A stretch of 37,536 nucleotides of DNA from Insolitispirillum peregrinum (GTDB lineage: Bacteria > Pseudomonadota > Alphaproteobacteria > Rhodospirillales > Rhodospirillaceae), in assembly GCF_042665255.1 (NCBI RefSeq), contig NZ_JBHTCD010000043.1. One strand, 5' to 3'. Under the pieces are notes generated by a model. It saw nothing but the letters and a program-made list of their open reading frames with translations, was not told the origin of the DNA and did no database searches. A program made the translations under genes and the position numbers. Each line of letters starts with the position of its first letter. Position 1 is the stretch's first letter. This document shows positions 6,382 through 14,714 of the stretch, in pieces.

Positions 6382-8912
6382 GCCGCAGCCGAGGCATCCG
6401 CAGCGGGGCGTCGGCCCATCCCGACACCAGTAAAGCCCTGCGCGAAGCCATCGGGCGCGGCCATGACAAGCCAGGCCTGGTCTGCGTGCTGGTCCCGCAC
6501 CAGCGCGACCGCGACGAGGTGACCAGCGTCCTCCGCCAGTCGTTTCCCGGCGCAACCGTGGTTGGCTGCACCACCGCCGGGCAAATGCACTGGGGCAGTT
6601 ATCAGGACGATATCGTCTCGGTGGTCAGCTTTGCCGCCAGCGAGTGCGTGGCGGTGGCCGAGCGGGCCGATGGCATGTCTTCGCTCAGCCTGAAAGATGG
6701 CTATGGGTTGGGCATGCGGGCGCTGGACCGCTTGCGGGCACAGGGCATTGAACCGAACGCTTCGTCCTGCTTTGCCCTCAGTCTGCTCGATGCCCGCTTT
6801 GGCAACGAAGACGTGCTGATGACCGGGCTGCGCTCGGCGCTGGGGGATATTCCCCTGTTCGGTGGCGGGGCCAGTGATGGTCTGGCTCCGCGCGACGTGG
6901 CGGTGTTCCATGACGGGGCCTTTCGGCAGGATTGTGTCGTGCTGGTGCTGGTCAGCCTGCGGCGGCACTTCAAGGTCTTTTCCACCCACCATTACCGCCC
7001 GTTGCCGGAAGACCTGATTGTCACCCGCACCGATGCCCGCCACCGGGTGATCGAGCAACTCAATGGCCGCAGTGCCGGCGAAGAATATGCCCGCGTGCTG
7101 GGGGCCAGCATGGCCGAATTGCAGCAATCCGATGCCTGGTTGCCGCCGATGATGGTCAAGGTGGGGACCAGTTACTTCACGCGCGGGGTGGCCCGGATTG
7201 ATCAGCACGGCTTTTTGCATCTGGCCTGTCCGGTGTCGCCCGGATTGCAGTTGCGGCTGGGCGAGACAACGGCGCTGATCGAAAGCCTGACCGCGCTGGA
7301 GCAGGAAATCCGCGAGGAAATCGGTGAACCAGAGCTGATTCTGGGGGCAGAGTGCCTGATGCGGCGGGTCGAGGCCCAAAGCACCGGTCAGTTGGCGGAG
7401 CTGGATGTGTGGTTCCGCCGCAACCGGGTGGTCGGCTTTTGCGCCTACGGTGAGCAATACCGCTCGATGCACGTCAACAACAGCTTTACCGGCATCGCCA
7501 TCGGTCCCCGCCGCACCGTGTCGCGGCGGGACGAGGAAATTGCCCGCCTGAAAAGCGAGAACGAGCGTTTGCGGCGGGTGGTCGATGCCCAGCGCGAGCA
7601 GGTTGACCGGGTGATGAGCGCGGGCAGCGATACCTTTGGCCTGTTCCAGAACGCGGTGTTGCTGGAAGAAATGGTCCAGCGCCGCACCGAGGAACTGGCC
7701 GAAGCCAACCGCAAGCTGCAAGGCGAGCTGGCCCGCCGCCGCCGCACCGAAGAGGCGTTGCGGCAGGCCCGGCAAGAGGCGATCAAGGCCAACCAGTCAA
7801 AGACCCAGTTCGTCGCCGGGGTCAGCCATGACATGCAACAGCCGCTGAACGCCATCCGCCTGCTGCTGGGCAGGCTGGAGCACGAACTGTTGTCGTCTGG
7901 CGGGGCCAAGGCGATGCGTCAGATTGACAGCAGCCTGCAAACGCTGGAAACCATGCTGAAGGATTTCTTCGACATCAGCAAAATGGATGCTGGTGGCTAT
8001 GTGGTGTCGCCTTCGACCTTCCGGCTGGGGCCGGTGTTGCAGGACATTGTCCGCGAGTTTCAGCCACAGGCCACCAGCCGCAACCTGAAAATCAAGCTGG
8101 TGGACAGTTCGGCACTGGTGCAGTCCGATCTGGTGATGGTGCAGCGGGTGCTGCGCAACCTGTTGAGCAACGCCCTGCGCTATACTCCGTCAGGGCGGGT
8201 GTTGCTGGGGGTGCGGCGGGAAAGCCGGGGGGTGCGGGTGGCGGTGATCGACACCGGCATTGGCTTGCCGGAAGACGCCTTGACCGACGTGTTCCGCCCC
8301 TATTTCCAGATCAACCACCCGGATGTGGTGGTCCGCCGTGGCTCGGGGTTTGGTCTGGCGGTGGTCGAGCGGATTTGTACCTTGCTGGGGGTGCGGATTC
8401 AGGTGCGCTCGGTGTTGGGGAAGGGCTCGAATTTCTCGATCCTGCTGCCCTATGGCCGCCGCGAAGACCTGCCGCGCCTGTCGGAGGAAAAGCCGCAGGC
8501 CGCCATCCCGACCCCGTTGTCGGGGGCGCATGTGCTGGTGGTCGAGGATGACCGCGCCGGGCAGGAGGGCCTGCTGGCCCTGCTGGAGGCGTGGGGATGC
8601 CGGGCGATGGCGGTCGGTAGCCCGGAAGAGGCCGAGACCTTTCTGATGCGCAGCGATACCGCCCCCGATCTGGTGATCTGTGATTACCATCTGGGGCTTG
8701 GCAAGACCGACGGTTTGCAGGTGGCGCAGCAGGTGGCGGCGCAGGCCGGAATGGTGACGCCGCCGGTGGTGATTTCCTCTGACCCTGATCCGTCCCTGCG
8801 GCGGGATATCACCGCCAGCGGCGCGCTGTTCGTCGGCAAACCGTTGAAACCGGCCCGCCTGCGGGCGACGCTTGCCAGTGCCTTGCAAACGAAGGGGGCA
8901 GGCAAAATCTGA
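6378..8912 (+). CDS. FIST-domain hybrid sensor histidine kinase
   Basis: The 844-residue protein starts at the ATG overlapping the qhpG stop. Residues about 30-375 form a FIST sensory domain (N and C parts; VVGCTTAGQM, LFGGGASDG, and FCAYGEQY near its end). FIST domains are thought to bind small ligands such as amino acids. A coiled coil follows (about 385-470). The H-box SHDMQQPLNAI has phospho-His H484, the N-box is NLLSNALRY, and the G-boxes are DTGIGL and GSGFGLAVVER. A C-terminal receiver has D769 (VICDYHLG). There are no transmembrane segments, so it is probably a cytoplasmic sensor. Similar kinases pair with LuxR-type regulators that control periplasmic quinoprotein oxidation genes. 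Here the partner is the next gene. No HPt gene is seen nearby, so the role of the receiver is open. Confidence 0.88.
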   Translation: MSRSRGIRSGASAHPDTSKALREAIGRGHDKPGLVCVLVPHQRDRDEVTSVLRQSFPGATVVGCTTAGQMHWGSYQDDIVSVVSFAASECVAVAERADGMSSLSLKDGYGLGMRALDRLRAQGIEPNASSCFALSLLDARFGNEDVLMTGLRSALGDIPLFGGGASDGLAPRDVAVFHDGAFRQDCVVLVLVSLRRHFKVFSTHHYRPLPEDLIVTRTDARHRVIEQLNGRSAGEEYARVLGASMAELQQSDAWLPPMMVKVGTSYFTRGVARIDQHGFLHLACPVSPGLQLRLGETTALIESLTALEQEIREEIGEPELILGAECLMRRVEAQSTGQLAELDVWFRRNRVVGFCAYGEQYRSMHVNNSFTGIAIGPRRTVSRRDEEIARLKSENERLRRVVDAQREQVDRVMSAGSDTFGLFQNAVLLEEMVQRRTEELAEANRKLQGELARRRRTEEALRQARQEAIKANQSKTQFVAGVSHDMQQPLNAIRLLLGRLEHELLSSGGAKAMRQIDSSLQTLETMLKDFFDISKMDAGGYVVSPSTFRLGPVLQDIVREFQPQATSRNLKIKLVDSSALVQSDLVMVQRVLRNLLSNALRYTPSGRVLLGVRRESRGVRVAVIDTGIGLPEDALTDVFRPYFQINHPDVVVRRGSGFGLAVVERICTLLGVRIQVRSVLGKGSNFSILLPYGRREDLPRLSEEKPQAAIPTPLSGAHVLVVEDDRAGQEGLLALLEAWGCRAMAVGSPEEAETFLMRSDTAPDLVICDYHLGLGKTDGLQVAQQVAAQAGMVTPPVVISSDPDPSLRRDITASGALFVGKPLKPARLRATLASALQTKGAGKI

Positions 8913-8946
8913 TGTATGATCGTGTTTGGTATCCTCTGGTCGTGTG

Positions 8947-9618
8947 ATGTCGATGTTCAGCTCCCCCCTGTCGTCCGAAGACTCCTTTGTTACCCTCAAC
9001 AGCGTGCTGATTGCCGAAGATCATCCGCTGTTCCTCGAAGCCCTGACCAGCGTTGCCGGTCTGCTGGCCGAGGGCGTGCAGTGCGTGACCGCCGAGGATT
9101 GCGCCTCGATGCTGGCCGCCATTGAGGGCGATGACAGCTTTGACCTGTTGCTGCTCGATTACTTTTTGCCCGGCTCGCAGGGGTTCGGGGCATTGATGGA
9201 TGTGCGGGCCAAGGCTCCGGGGATGCCGGTGGTGATTGTCTCGTCGCTGAACGATGCCGACATCATCCGGCAGGCGGCGGCGCTGGGGGTGGCCGGGTTC
9301 CTGTCGAAATCAGCCCGCCGCGAAGACATGGTGGCGGCGCTGAAAACCGTTCTGGCCGGGGGAACCTGCTTCCCGCCCGAAGCGATGGGGGCCCCGCGCA
9401 AGACCTCGCGGCTGGAGGACGACCACGGCGAGCCGCTGACCCCGCGCCAGATGGAAGTGCTGCAATCAATGGCGCAGGGCAAATCCAACAAGGAAATCGC
9501 CCGCGACCTGTCGATCAGTCAGGAAACGGTCAAGGTCCATGTCTCGGCCATCCTGCGGCGGCTGGGCTGTTCCACTCGCACCCAGGCGGTGATGGTCGCC
9601 CGTGATTATCTGGGGTAG
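8947..9618 (+). CDS. LuxR/NarL-family response regulator
   Basis: This protein has a receiver domain followed by a GerE-type helix-turn-helix. The receiver shows LIAEDHP, phospho-acceptor D71 (LLLLDYFLPG), VIVSS and FLSK. The DNA-binding domain at about residues 160-215 shows LTPRQMEVLQ, GKSNKEIARDL and ETVKVHVSAILRRLG. The start is uncertain: ATG at 8947 gives 223 residues, a TTG at 8926 adds seven, and neither has a strong ribosome-binding site. It lies 34 nt after the sensor-kinase gene and is its likely partner. It is the best candidate to bind the ATCCCC-type dyads before the porin, qhpG and the aldehyde dehydrogenase gene, which is inference from position. Known qhp loci in Paracoccus use an AraC-type regulator (QhpR) instead; none is visible here. 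Confidence 0.9.
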   Translation: MSMFSSPLSSEDSFVTLNSVLIAEDHPLFLEALTSVAGLLAEGVQCVTAEDCASMLAAIEGDDSFDLLLLDYFLPGSQGFGALMDVRAKAPGMPVVIVSSLNDADIIRQAAALGVAGFLSKSARREDMVAALKTVLAGGTCFPPEAMGAPRKTSRLEDDHGEPLTPRQMEVLQSMAQGKSNKEIARDLSISQETVKVHVSAILRRLGCSTRTQAVMVARDYLG

Positions 9619-9646
9619 GGGGGTATACCTCTCGGGGCCACAGGGC

Positions 9647-9664
9647 ATACCCCATCCGGGGAAT
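9647..9664. promoter_or_regulatory. Dyad operator, site 3 (upstream of aldehyde dehydrogenase-qhpADCBFE)
   Basis: ATACCCC-ATCC-GGGGAAT is an exact match to the consensus. It is followed at once by TTGCCC (9665-9670), a 16-nt spacer and TAGCAT (9687-9692), a plausible -35/-10 pair, and it ends 93 nt before the aldehyde dehydrogenase ATG. The dyad abutting the -35 hexamer suggests activation by a bound regulator. Confidence 0.75.
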
Positions 9665-9757
9665 TTGCCCCGGCGATGGCTGCCCCTAGCATGACCTTCA
9701 TCAAGCGGCTTGCGGGGTGCGCCCGCGACAAGACCGCAGGCATGGAGGTTCTGTTCA

Positions 9758-11266
9758 ATGACCATCGCTCTTTCTCCCTCGGCATCGCTGTCCATTGGCA
9801 CGCAGGCGTTCCTTGATCGCCCCAAGCGGCTGTTCATCGGCGGCGAGTGGGTTGAGTCTCGCTCGGGCGAGATGATTCCGGTGCTCAATCCGGCCACCGA
9901 ACAGGTGATTGCGCAGGTGCAGGCGGCGAACGCCGACGACGTTGATCTGGCGGTGGCGGCCGCCCGGCGGGCGTTCGAGGGCGAGGCGTGGAGCCGGATG
10001 CGGCCGGTGGACCGCGAACGTCTGCTGCTGCGTCTGGCCGATCTGCTGGAGGCCAATGCCGACGAATTCGCCCAGCTCGAGGCGCTTGATAACGGCAAGT
10101 CGGTGACGCTGGCCCGGCAGATTGATGTGGCGCTGGCGATTGACTTCCTGCGCTATGTGGCAGGCTGGGCGACCAAGATCGAAGGCAGCGTGCTGCCGGT
10201 GTCGGTGCCGTTCAACCGCGAGCGCGATTTCTTTGCCTACACCAACCGCCATCCGATCGGGGTGGTCGGGCAGATCATTCCGTGGAACTTCCCGCTGATG
10301 ATGGCCTGCTGGAAGATCGGCCCGGTGCTGGCAACCGGCTGTACCACCATCCTGAAGCCCGCCGAACAGACGCCGCTGTCGGCGTTGCGGCTGGCCGAAC
10401 TGGTGCAGGAGGCAGGCTATCCCGCCGGGGTGGTCAACGTGATCACCGGCTATGGCAATCCGGCCGGGGCGGCGCTGGCGGCGCATCCGGGGGTGGACAA
10501 GGTGGCCTTTACCGGCTCGACCCGCACCGGCAAGCTGCTGATTGATGCCGCCCGTGGCAACCTCAAGCGGCTGACGCTGGAACTGGGCGGCAAGTCACCG
10601 GCGATCATCCTGCCCGATGCCGATCTGGATCTGGCGATCCCCGGCGCGGCGATGGCGATTTTCTTCAACAACGGTCAGGTGTGCGCGGCTGGCTCGCGGC
10701 TGTATGTCCATCGCTCGATCTTTGACCGGGTGATGGCGGGCGTGGCCGATGTGGCGTGTTCGCTGAAGGTCGGCAACGGGCTGGAACCGGATACCATTCT
10801 GGGGCCGGTGGTGTCGCAACAGCAAAAGGACACCGTTTGCGGCTATCTGCGTGCCGGTCTGGAGGCCGGGGCCGAGGCTTTGGTGGGCGGCAAGGCGATG
10901 GACCGGCCCGGCTATTTTGTCGAACCGACCGTTTTTGTGAATACCTCGTCCGACATGAGCATCGTGCGGGAGGAAATTTTCGGGCCGGTGGTCTGCGCCC
11001 AGCCGTTCGACGAGGTCGATCAGGTGATTGCGGCGGCCAATGATTCACCGTTCGGGCTGGCGGCGTCGTTGTGGACCCGCGATCTGGCCCATACCCACCG
11101 TCTGGCCAGCCGACTGAAGGCCGGAACGGTGTGGATCAACTGTCACACGGTGGTCGATGCTGCCATGCCGTTTGGCGGTTTCAAACAATCCGGGTGGGGC
11201 CGCGAACTGGGGCGGGCCGCCATTGATAGCTACACAGAAGAACAATCGGTCTGTGCCATGCTGTAA
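9758..11266 (+). CDS. NAD(P)-dependent aldehyde dehydrogenase (phenylacetaldehyde dehydrogenase-like)
   Basis: This is a 502-residue class-2-type aldehyde dehydrogenase with all key features: Asn of the oxyanion hole in IPWNFPLMM, cofactor motif FTGSTRTGK, general base E275 (LELGGKSP) and nucleophile C309 (NNGQVCAAGSR). The C-terminus FGGFKQSGWGRELG is also typical. The ATG at 9758 has GGAGG 9 nt upstream; an upstream frame extension to 9710 lacks such a site. It would oxidise the aldehyde released by QHNDH to the carboxylic acid. The enzyme has no signal peptide, so the aldehyde must first reach the cytoplasm. It is the first gene after operator site 3, with 44 nt to qhpA, so probably the lead gene of the structural operon. 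The exact aldehyde cannot be told. Confidence 0.93.
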   Translation: MTIALSPSASLSIGTQAFLDRPKRLFIGGEWVESRSGEMIPVLNPATEQVIAQVQAANADDVDLAVAAARRAFEGEAWSRMRPVDRERLLLRLADLLEANADEFAQLEALDNGKSVTLARQIDVALAIDFLRYVAGWATKIEGSVLPVSVPFNRERDFFAYTNRHPIGVVGQIIPWNFPLMMACWKIGPVLATGCTTILKPAEQTPLSALRLAELVQEAGYPAGVVNVITGYGNPAGAALAAHPGVDKVAFTGSTRTGKLLIDAARGNLKRLTLELGGKSPAIILPDADLDLAIPGAAMAIFFNNGQVCAAGSRLYVHRSIFDRVMAGVADVACSLKVGNGLEPDTILGPVVSQQQKDTVCGYLRAGLEAGAEALVGGKAMDRPGYFVEPTVFVNTSSDMSIVREEIFGPVVCAQPFDEVDQVIAAANDSPFGLAASLWTRDLAHTHRLASRLKAGTVWINCHTVVDAAMPFGGFKQSGWGRELGRAAIDSYTEEQSVCAML

Positions 11267-11310
11267 GCCATTACAGCATGCGGCGGGATCTGGTCAGGGG
11301 ATAGCAAACG

Positions 11311-12915
11311 ATGAAGCGAACAGTGTCCGTGACGGCATCGTGGATGGTGGGGGCGGCCCTGCTGGCCGGGGCTTCGGCTTCGGCGGCAGGCGCGGCTGAA
11401 ACCAGCGGTGCCAAGATGATCGAGGAAAATTGCGGGTCATGCCATACACCGGACAGCAGCGGCAAATTCCCGCGCATTTCCGATATCCGCAAATCGCCCG
11501 AAGGCTGGGACATGAGCGTGTCGCGCATGCAGCGCTGGCACGGGGTCGCCGTGTCGGCGGAAGCGCGGGCGGCAATCGTCAAATACCTGTCTGACACTCA
11601 AGGGTTGGCACCGAGTGAAAGCGAGCCGTTCCGCTATGCGCTGGAACAGCAGCCGGGGGCGATGGAAACCCTGCAAGACCCGGAGATGGTGCAGATGTGT
11701 GGCCGTTGCCACAGCACCGCCCGCCCCGGCCTGCAACGGCGGGATGCCGCCGAATGGAAACGCCTGATCAACACCCACGTCGGGCAATGGCCGACGCTGG
11801 AATTCCAGTTGCTGTCGCGCGACCGCGACTGGTGGACCATCGCCAACACCACCACCACCGACACGCTGGCGAAGATGTGGGGCTTCAAGAGCAAGGCGTG
11901 GGATAGCTGGAAGGGCCACAAGACCCCGGACCTGAAGGGAACGTGGGCCGTGGCCGGGCACCAGCCGGGCAAGGGGGATTACAGCGGCACCATGACCGTC
12001 AGTGGCGGTGCCGATGACCGATTCGATGTGCGCTATGACTTGTCCTATGCCGATGGCTCGGCGCTGAAGGCGGATGGGGCGTCGGTGGTTTACACCGGCT
12101 ATGAATGGCGCGGAACGGTGACCCTGAACGGGGTCGAAAACCGCGAAGTGATGACGCTGTCCGCCGATGGCAAGACCCTGTCCGGGCGCTGGTTCGGCAG
12201 TGTCAACGATGAACTGGGCGCTGACGTTACCGCCGTGAAGACCGACGGCAAGCCGACCCTGATCGCCGCCCAGCCGATGGCGCTGAAGGCCGGAGAGCGG
12301 GCGATGGTCTCGCTGGTCGGGGACAGCCTGAAGGGCGCGGTCAGCTTTGGGCCGGGCATGACGGTGATCGACAGCGAAAGCAAGCCGTGGGGCCTGTCGG
12401 TGGTGGTCGAGGTTGCCGCCAGGGCGGCGGAAGGCCCGCGTGAGGTCAGTGTGGGCGGTGCCTCGCTGAGCAAGGGTGCGGTGGTGTACGATGCGGTGGA
12501 CCGGGTGACGGTGGAACCGCCGATGATGATCGCCCGCGTTGGTGATGGTGGTGGTCCGTTGCCGCGTCATTACGCCCAGTTCGAGGCCATCGGTTATCTG
12601 AACGGCAAGGACGGCAAGCCCGGCACCGCCGACGACATCCGTCTGGGGGCCTTGCCCGCCAACTGGAGCCATGACAACTTCGACGAGGCGGCCAAAGAGC
12701 TGGAGGATGCCAAGTTCGCTGGCTCCATCGACAGCAAGACCGGCCTGTTCACCCCCGGCGAGGCCGGACCGAACCCGCTGCGCGCCTACAAGACCAACAA
12801 CGTTGGCAACCTGAAGGTGGTGGCGCAGGTCGATAACGGTCAGGGCAAGCCCCTGAGCGCCGAAAGTCACCTGATTGTCACCGTCCAGCGTTGGGTTGAC
12901 GGCTGGATTCGGTAA
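11311..12915 (+). CDS. qhpA: Quinohemoprotein amine dehydrogenase alpha subunit (diheme cytochrome c)
   Basis: The 534-residue precursor has a Sec signal peptide (cleavage near AGAAE, residue 29). Two heme c sites are present: CGSCH at 41-45 and CGRCH at 130-134. The rest is a series of beta-rich domains as in the QHNDH alpha subunit. In the known enzyme it receives electrons from the cysteine tryptophylquinone of the gamma subunit and passes them to a periplasmic carrier such as a cytochrome or azurin. AGGGGA lies upstream of the ATG. The qhpD gene follows after 14 nt with GGAG. Family assignment is strong because qhpD, qhpC and qhpB follow in the canonical order. Confidence 0.95.
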   Translation: MKRTVSVTASWMVGAALLAGASASAAGAAETSGAKMIEENCGSCHTPDSSGKFPRISDIRKSPEGWDMSVSRMQRWHGVAVSAEARAAIVKYLSDTQGLAPSESEPFRYALEQQPGAMETLQDPEMVQMCGRCHSTARPGLQRRDAAEWKRLINTHVGQWPTLEFQLLSRDRDWWTIANTTTTDTLAKMWGFKSKAWDSWKGHKTPDLKGTWAVAGHQPGKGDYSGTMTVSGGADDRFDVRYDLSYADGSALKADGASVVYTGYEWRGTVTLNGVENREVMTLSADGKTLSGRWFGSVNDELGADVTAVKTDGKPTLIAAQPMALKAGERAMVSLVGDSLKGAVSFGPGMTVIDSESKPWGLSVVVEVAARAAEGPREVSVGGASLSKGAVVYDAVDRVTVEPPMMIARVGDGGGPLPRHYAQFEAIGYLNGKDGKPGTADDIRLGALPANWSHDNFDEAAKELEDAKFAGSIDSKTGLFTPGEAGPNPLRAYKTNNVGNLKVVAQVDNGQGKPLSAESHLIVTVQRWVDGWIR

Positions 12916-12929
12916 ACGGAGACTGCGCC

Positions 12930-14375
12930 ATGACGGCTTTGCGACTGAAGACCAACGACGTTCATGAAGTCCATGCCGATGGGGCCCATATCCTGTTCCA
13001 CATTCCGTCAACCAGCCTGTTCGAGCTGGACGAGGTTGGCGGTGCGGTCCTGTCGTTGTTCCGCGACAGGCCGCAGGTGGAGCCGGACGATATCCGGGCT
13101 TCGTTCGAGGGGCGCTTTGCCGCCCCCGAGGTGATCGACACCATTCAGGGGCTGCTGACGCTGGGCATTCTGGAAGATGCTGCCTGCGCCAGTGCGCCGC
13201 TGGAGGCTCTTGTGCCCGAGCGGCACCCGCTGACCAATCTGGTGCTGAACGTCACCACCGGCTGCAATCTGGGCTGTACCTATTGCTACAAGGAAGACCT
13301 GACCACCCCGATGGCGGCGAAAACGATGGCGCTGGACGATGCCCGGCGCTCGGTTGACCTGCTGCTGGCGGAATCACAGGACCGCGAGCGGGTCTCGCTG
13401 GTGTTTTTCGGCGGCGAGCCGCTGACCAACATGCCGCTGATCCGGGCGGTCACCGACTATGCCGAACAGGCCGCCGAGGCGGTGGGGAAGGGCATTGACT
13501 TCTCGCTGACCACCAACGCCACCCTGCTGACGCCAGAGATCAGCAGCTGGCTGGATGCTCACCGGTTCGGGCTGACGGTCAGCATGGACGGCTACCGCGA
13601 ACTGCACGACAAGAACCGCAAGACCATTGGCGGCAAGGGTACCTATGACGTGGTGGCCCGCAATGTGCGCGACCTGCTGGGGCGCTATCGCTCGCGGCCG
13701 ATCGGGGCACGGGTGACGCTGACCGCCGGGGTGGTCGATGTGGTCGGCATCCATCGCCATCTGCGCGACGAACTGGGCTTTTACGAGGTGGGATTTGCTC
13801 CGGCGACCTCCACCGATCTGGCGATGTTCAGTCTGGATGACGATGAAACCGGCGAAGTGTTCCGCGCCTTCCGCTTTCTGGGGCAGGAATATGTCGATGC
13901 CGCCATTCGCGGCGAAAACACCGGCTTTGCCAACATGCGCACCCTGCTGAAGACGCTGGCCGAAGGGGCGCGCAAGTCGGTTCCCTGCGGTGCCGGGCTG
14001 GGGCTGTTGTCGGTCGATGCCGGCGGCAAGATCAACCTGTGCCACCGCTTCACCGGCTCGGAAATGGGGACCTTTGGCGACATCCACAGCGGCATCGACC
14101 GCACGGCGCTGAACGGTTTCATCCGGCAGGCGGCCACTCGTACCAGCAACCCGGCCAACGGCTGTAGCTCGTGCCGGGTCCGGCATATCTGCGCCGGTGG
14201 CTGTTACCATGAATCCCATGCCAAATTCGGCGATGCGCTGCACCCGGTGTACCACGTTTGCGACAGCATCCGTGACTGGGTGGACTTTGGCATCAGTTCT
14301 TATGCACGGCTCCAGCGAGAGAACCCCGGGTTCCTGCAAAGCCATGTTCAGTTTCAGACGGAGTTCCTGCAATGA
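12930..14375 (+). CDS. qhpD: Radical SAM peptide-maturation enzyme QhpD
   Basis: This 481-residue protein carries the radical-SAM cluster motif CNLGCTYCY with Cys at 112, 116 and 119. A SPASM-type C-terminus holds many Cys for auxiliary clusters (NLCHRF; CSSCRVRHICAGGC; YHVCDS). An N-terminal region of about 100 residues resembles peptide-recognition (RRE-like) domains, by position only. QhpD is known to form the Cys-to-Asp/Glu thioether crosslinks in the gamma subunit before export, and the substrate gene qhpC starts inside its stop codon (ATGA overlap). This supports coupled synthesis of enzyme and substrate. All features expected of an active enzyme are present. Confidence 0.95.
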   Translation: MTALRLKTNDVHEVHADGAHILFHIPSTSLFELDEVGGAVLSLFRDRPQVEPDDIRASFEGRFAAPEVIDTIQGLLTLGILEDAACASAPLEALVPERHPLTNLVLNVTTGCNLGCTYCYKEDLTTPMAAKTMALDDARRSVDLLLAESQDRERVSLVFFGGEPLTNMPLIRAVTDYAEQAAEAVGKGIDFSLTTNATLLTPEISSWLDAHRFGLTVSMDGYRELHDKNRKTIGGKGTYDVVARNVRDLLGRYRSRPIGARVTLTAGVVDVVGIHRHLRDELGFYEVGFAPATSTDLAMFSLDDDETGEVFRAFRFLGQEYVDAAIRGENTGFANMRTLLKTLAEGARKSVPCGAGLGLLSVDAGGKINLCHRFTGSEMGTFGDIHSGIDRTALNGFIRQAATRTSNPANGCSSCRVRHICAGGCYHESHAKFGDALHPVYHVCDSIRDWVDFGISSYARLQRENPGFLQSHVQFQTEFLQ

Positions 14376-14698
14376 AGCACGTTAAACCGTTGAATGCCAA
14401 GGCTGCCTTGCTGGAAAAGGCCGCAGGCGAAGGCCGCGCCGAGGAAGTGCGGGTGATGCAGACGGTGGTTGCAGGCTGCGCCACCACCACCGATCCGGGC
14501 TGGGAAGTCGATGCCTTTGGCGGCACCGCTGCCCTGTGCTCGCCGATGGAGGCCGACCTTTACGGTTGTTCCGATCCCTGCTGGTGGCCGGCGCAGGTGC
14601 CGGACAACATGGCGACCTATACCAACTGGACTGACGGCAGTGACTCTGCGCCGCGTGACTGGCGCAACCTGCAAGCCGTTTTTCCGGGCAAAAAGTAA
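14372..14698 (+). CDS. qhpC: QHNDH gamma subunit with CTQ cofactor and thioether crosslinks
   Basis: This 108-residue precursor polypeptide has a leader of about 29 residues rich in Lys, Ala and Glu, with no hydrophobic core, so it is not a Sec signal. It precedes the conserved core starting VAGC. By an offset of 29 from the Paracoccus mature numbering, every modified residue is present: C36/E45, C56/D62 and C70/D78 for thioethers, and C66/W72 (CSDPCWWP) for cysteine tryptophylquinone. The leader is expected to guide QhpD and QhpG and to be removed by QhpE, with export by QhpF. The gene overlaps qhpD by 4 nt and lies 16 nt before qhpB. This is one of the most reliable calls in the window. Confidence 0.97.
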   Translation: MKHVKPLNAKAALLEKAAGEGRAEEVRVMQTVVAGCATTTDPGWEVDAFGGTAALCSPMEADLYGCSDPCWWPAQVPDNMATYTNWTDGSDSAPRDWRNLQAVFPGKK

Positions 14699-14714
14699 CG
14701 CGAGGGGGCATACG

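Noticed and set aside
9621..9640. Possible fourth operator GGTATACCTCTCGGGGCC
   Set aside because: The arms and spacer do not fit the dyad: it is two bases shorter and lacks CCCC and ATCC.
14469..14714. Upstream extension of qhpB
   Set aside because: It runs antiphase through qhpC and would place about 80 residues before an obvious signal peptide.
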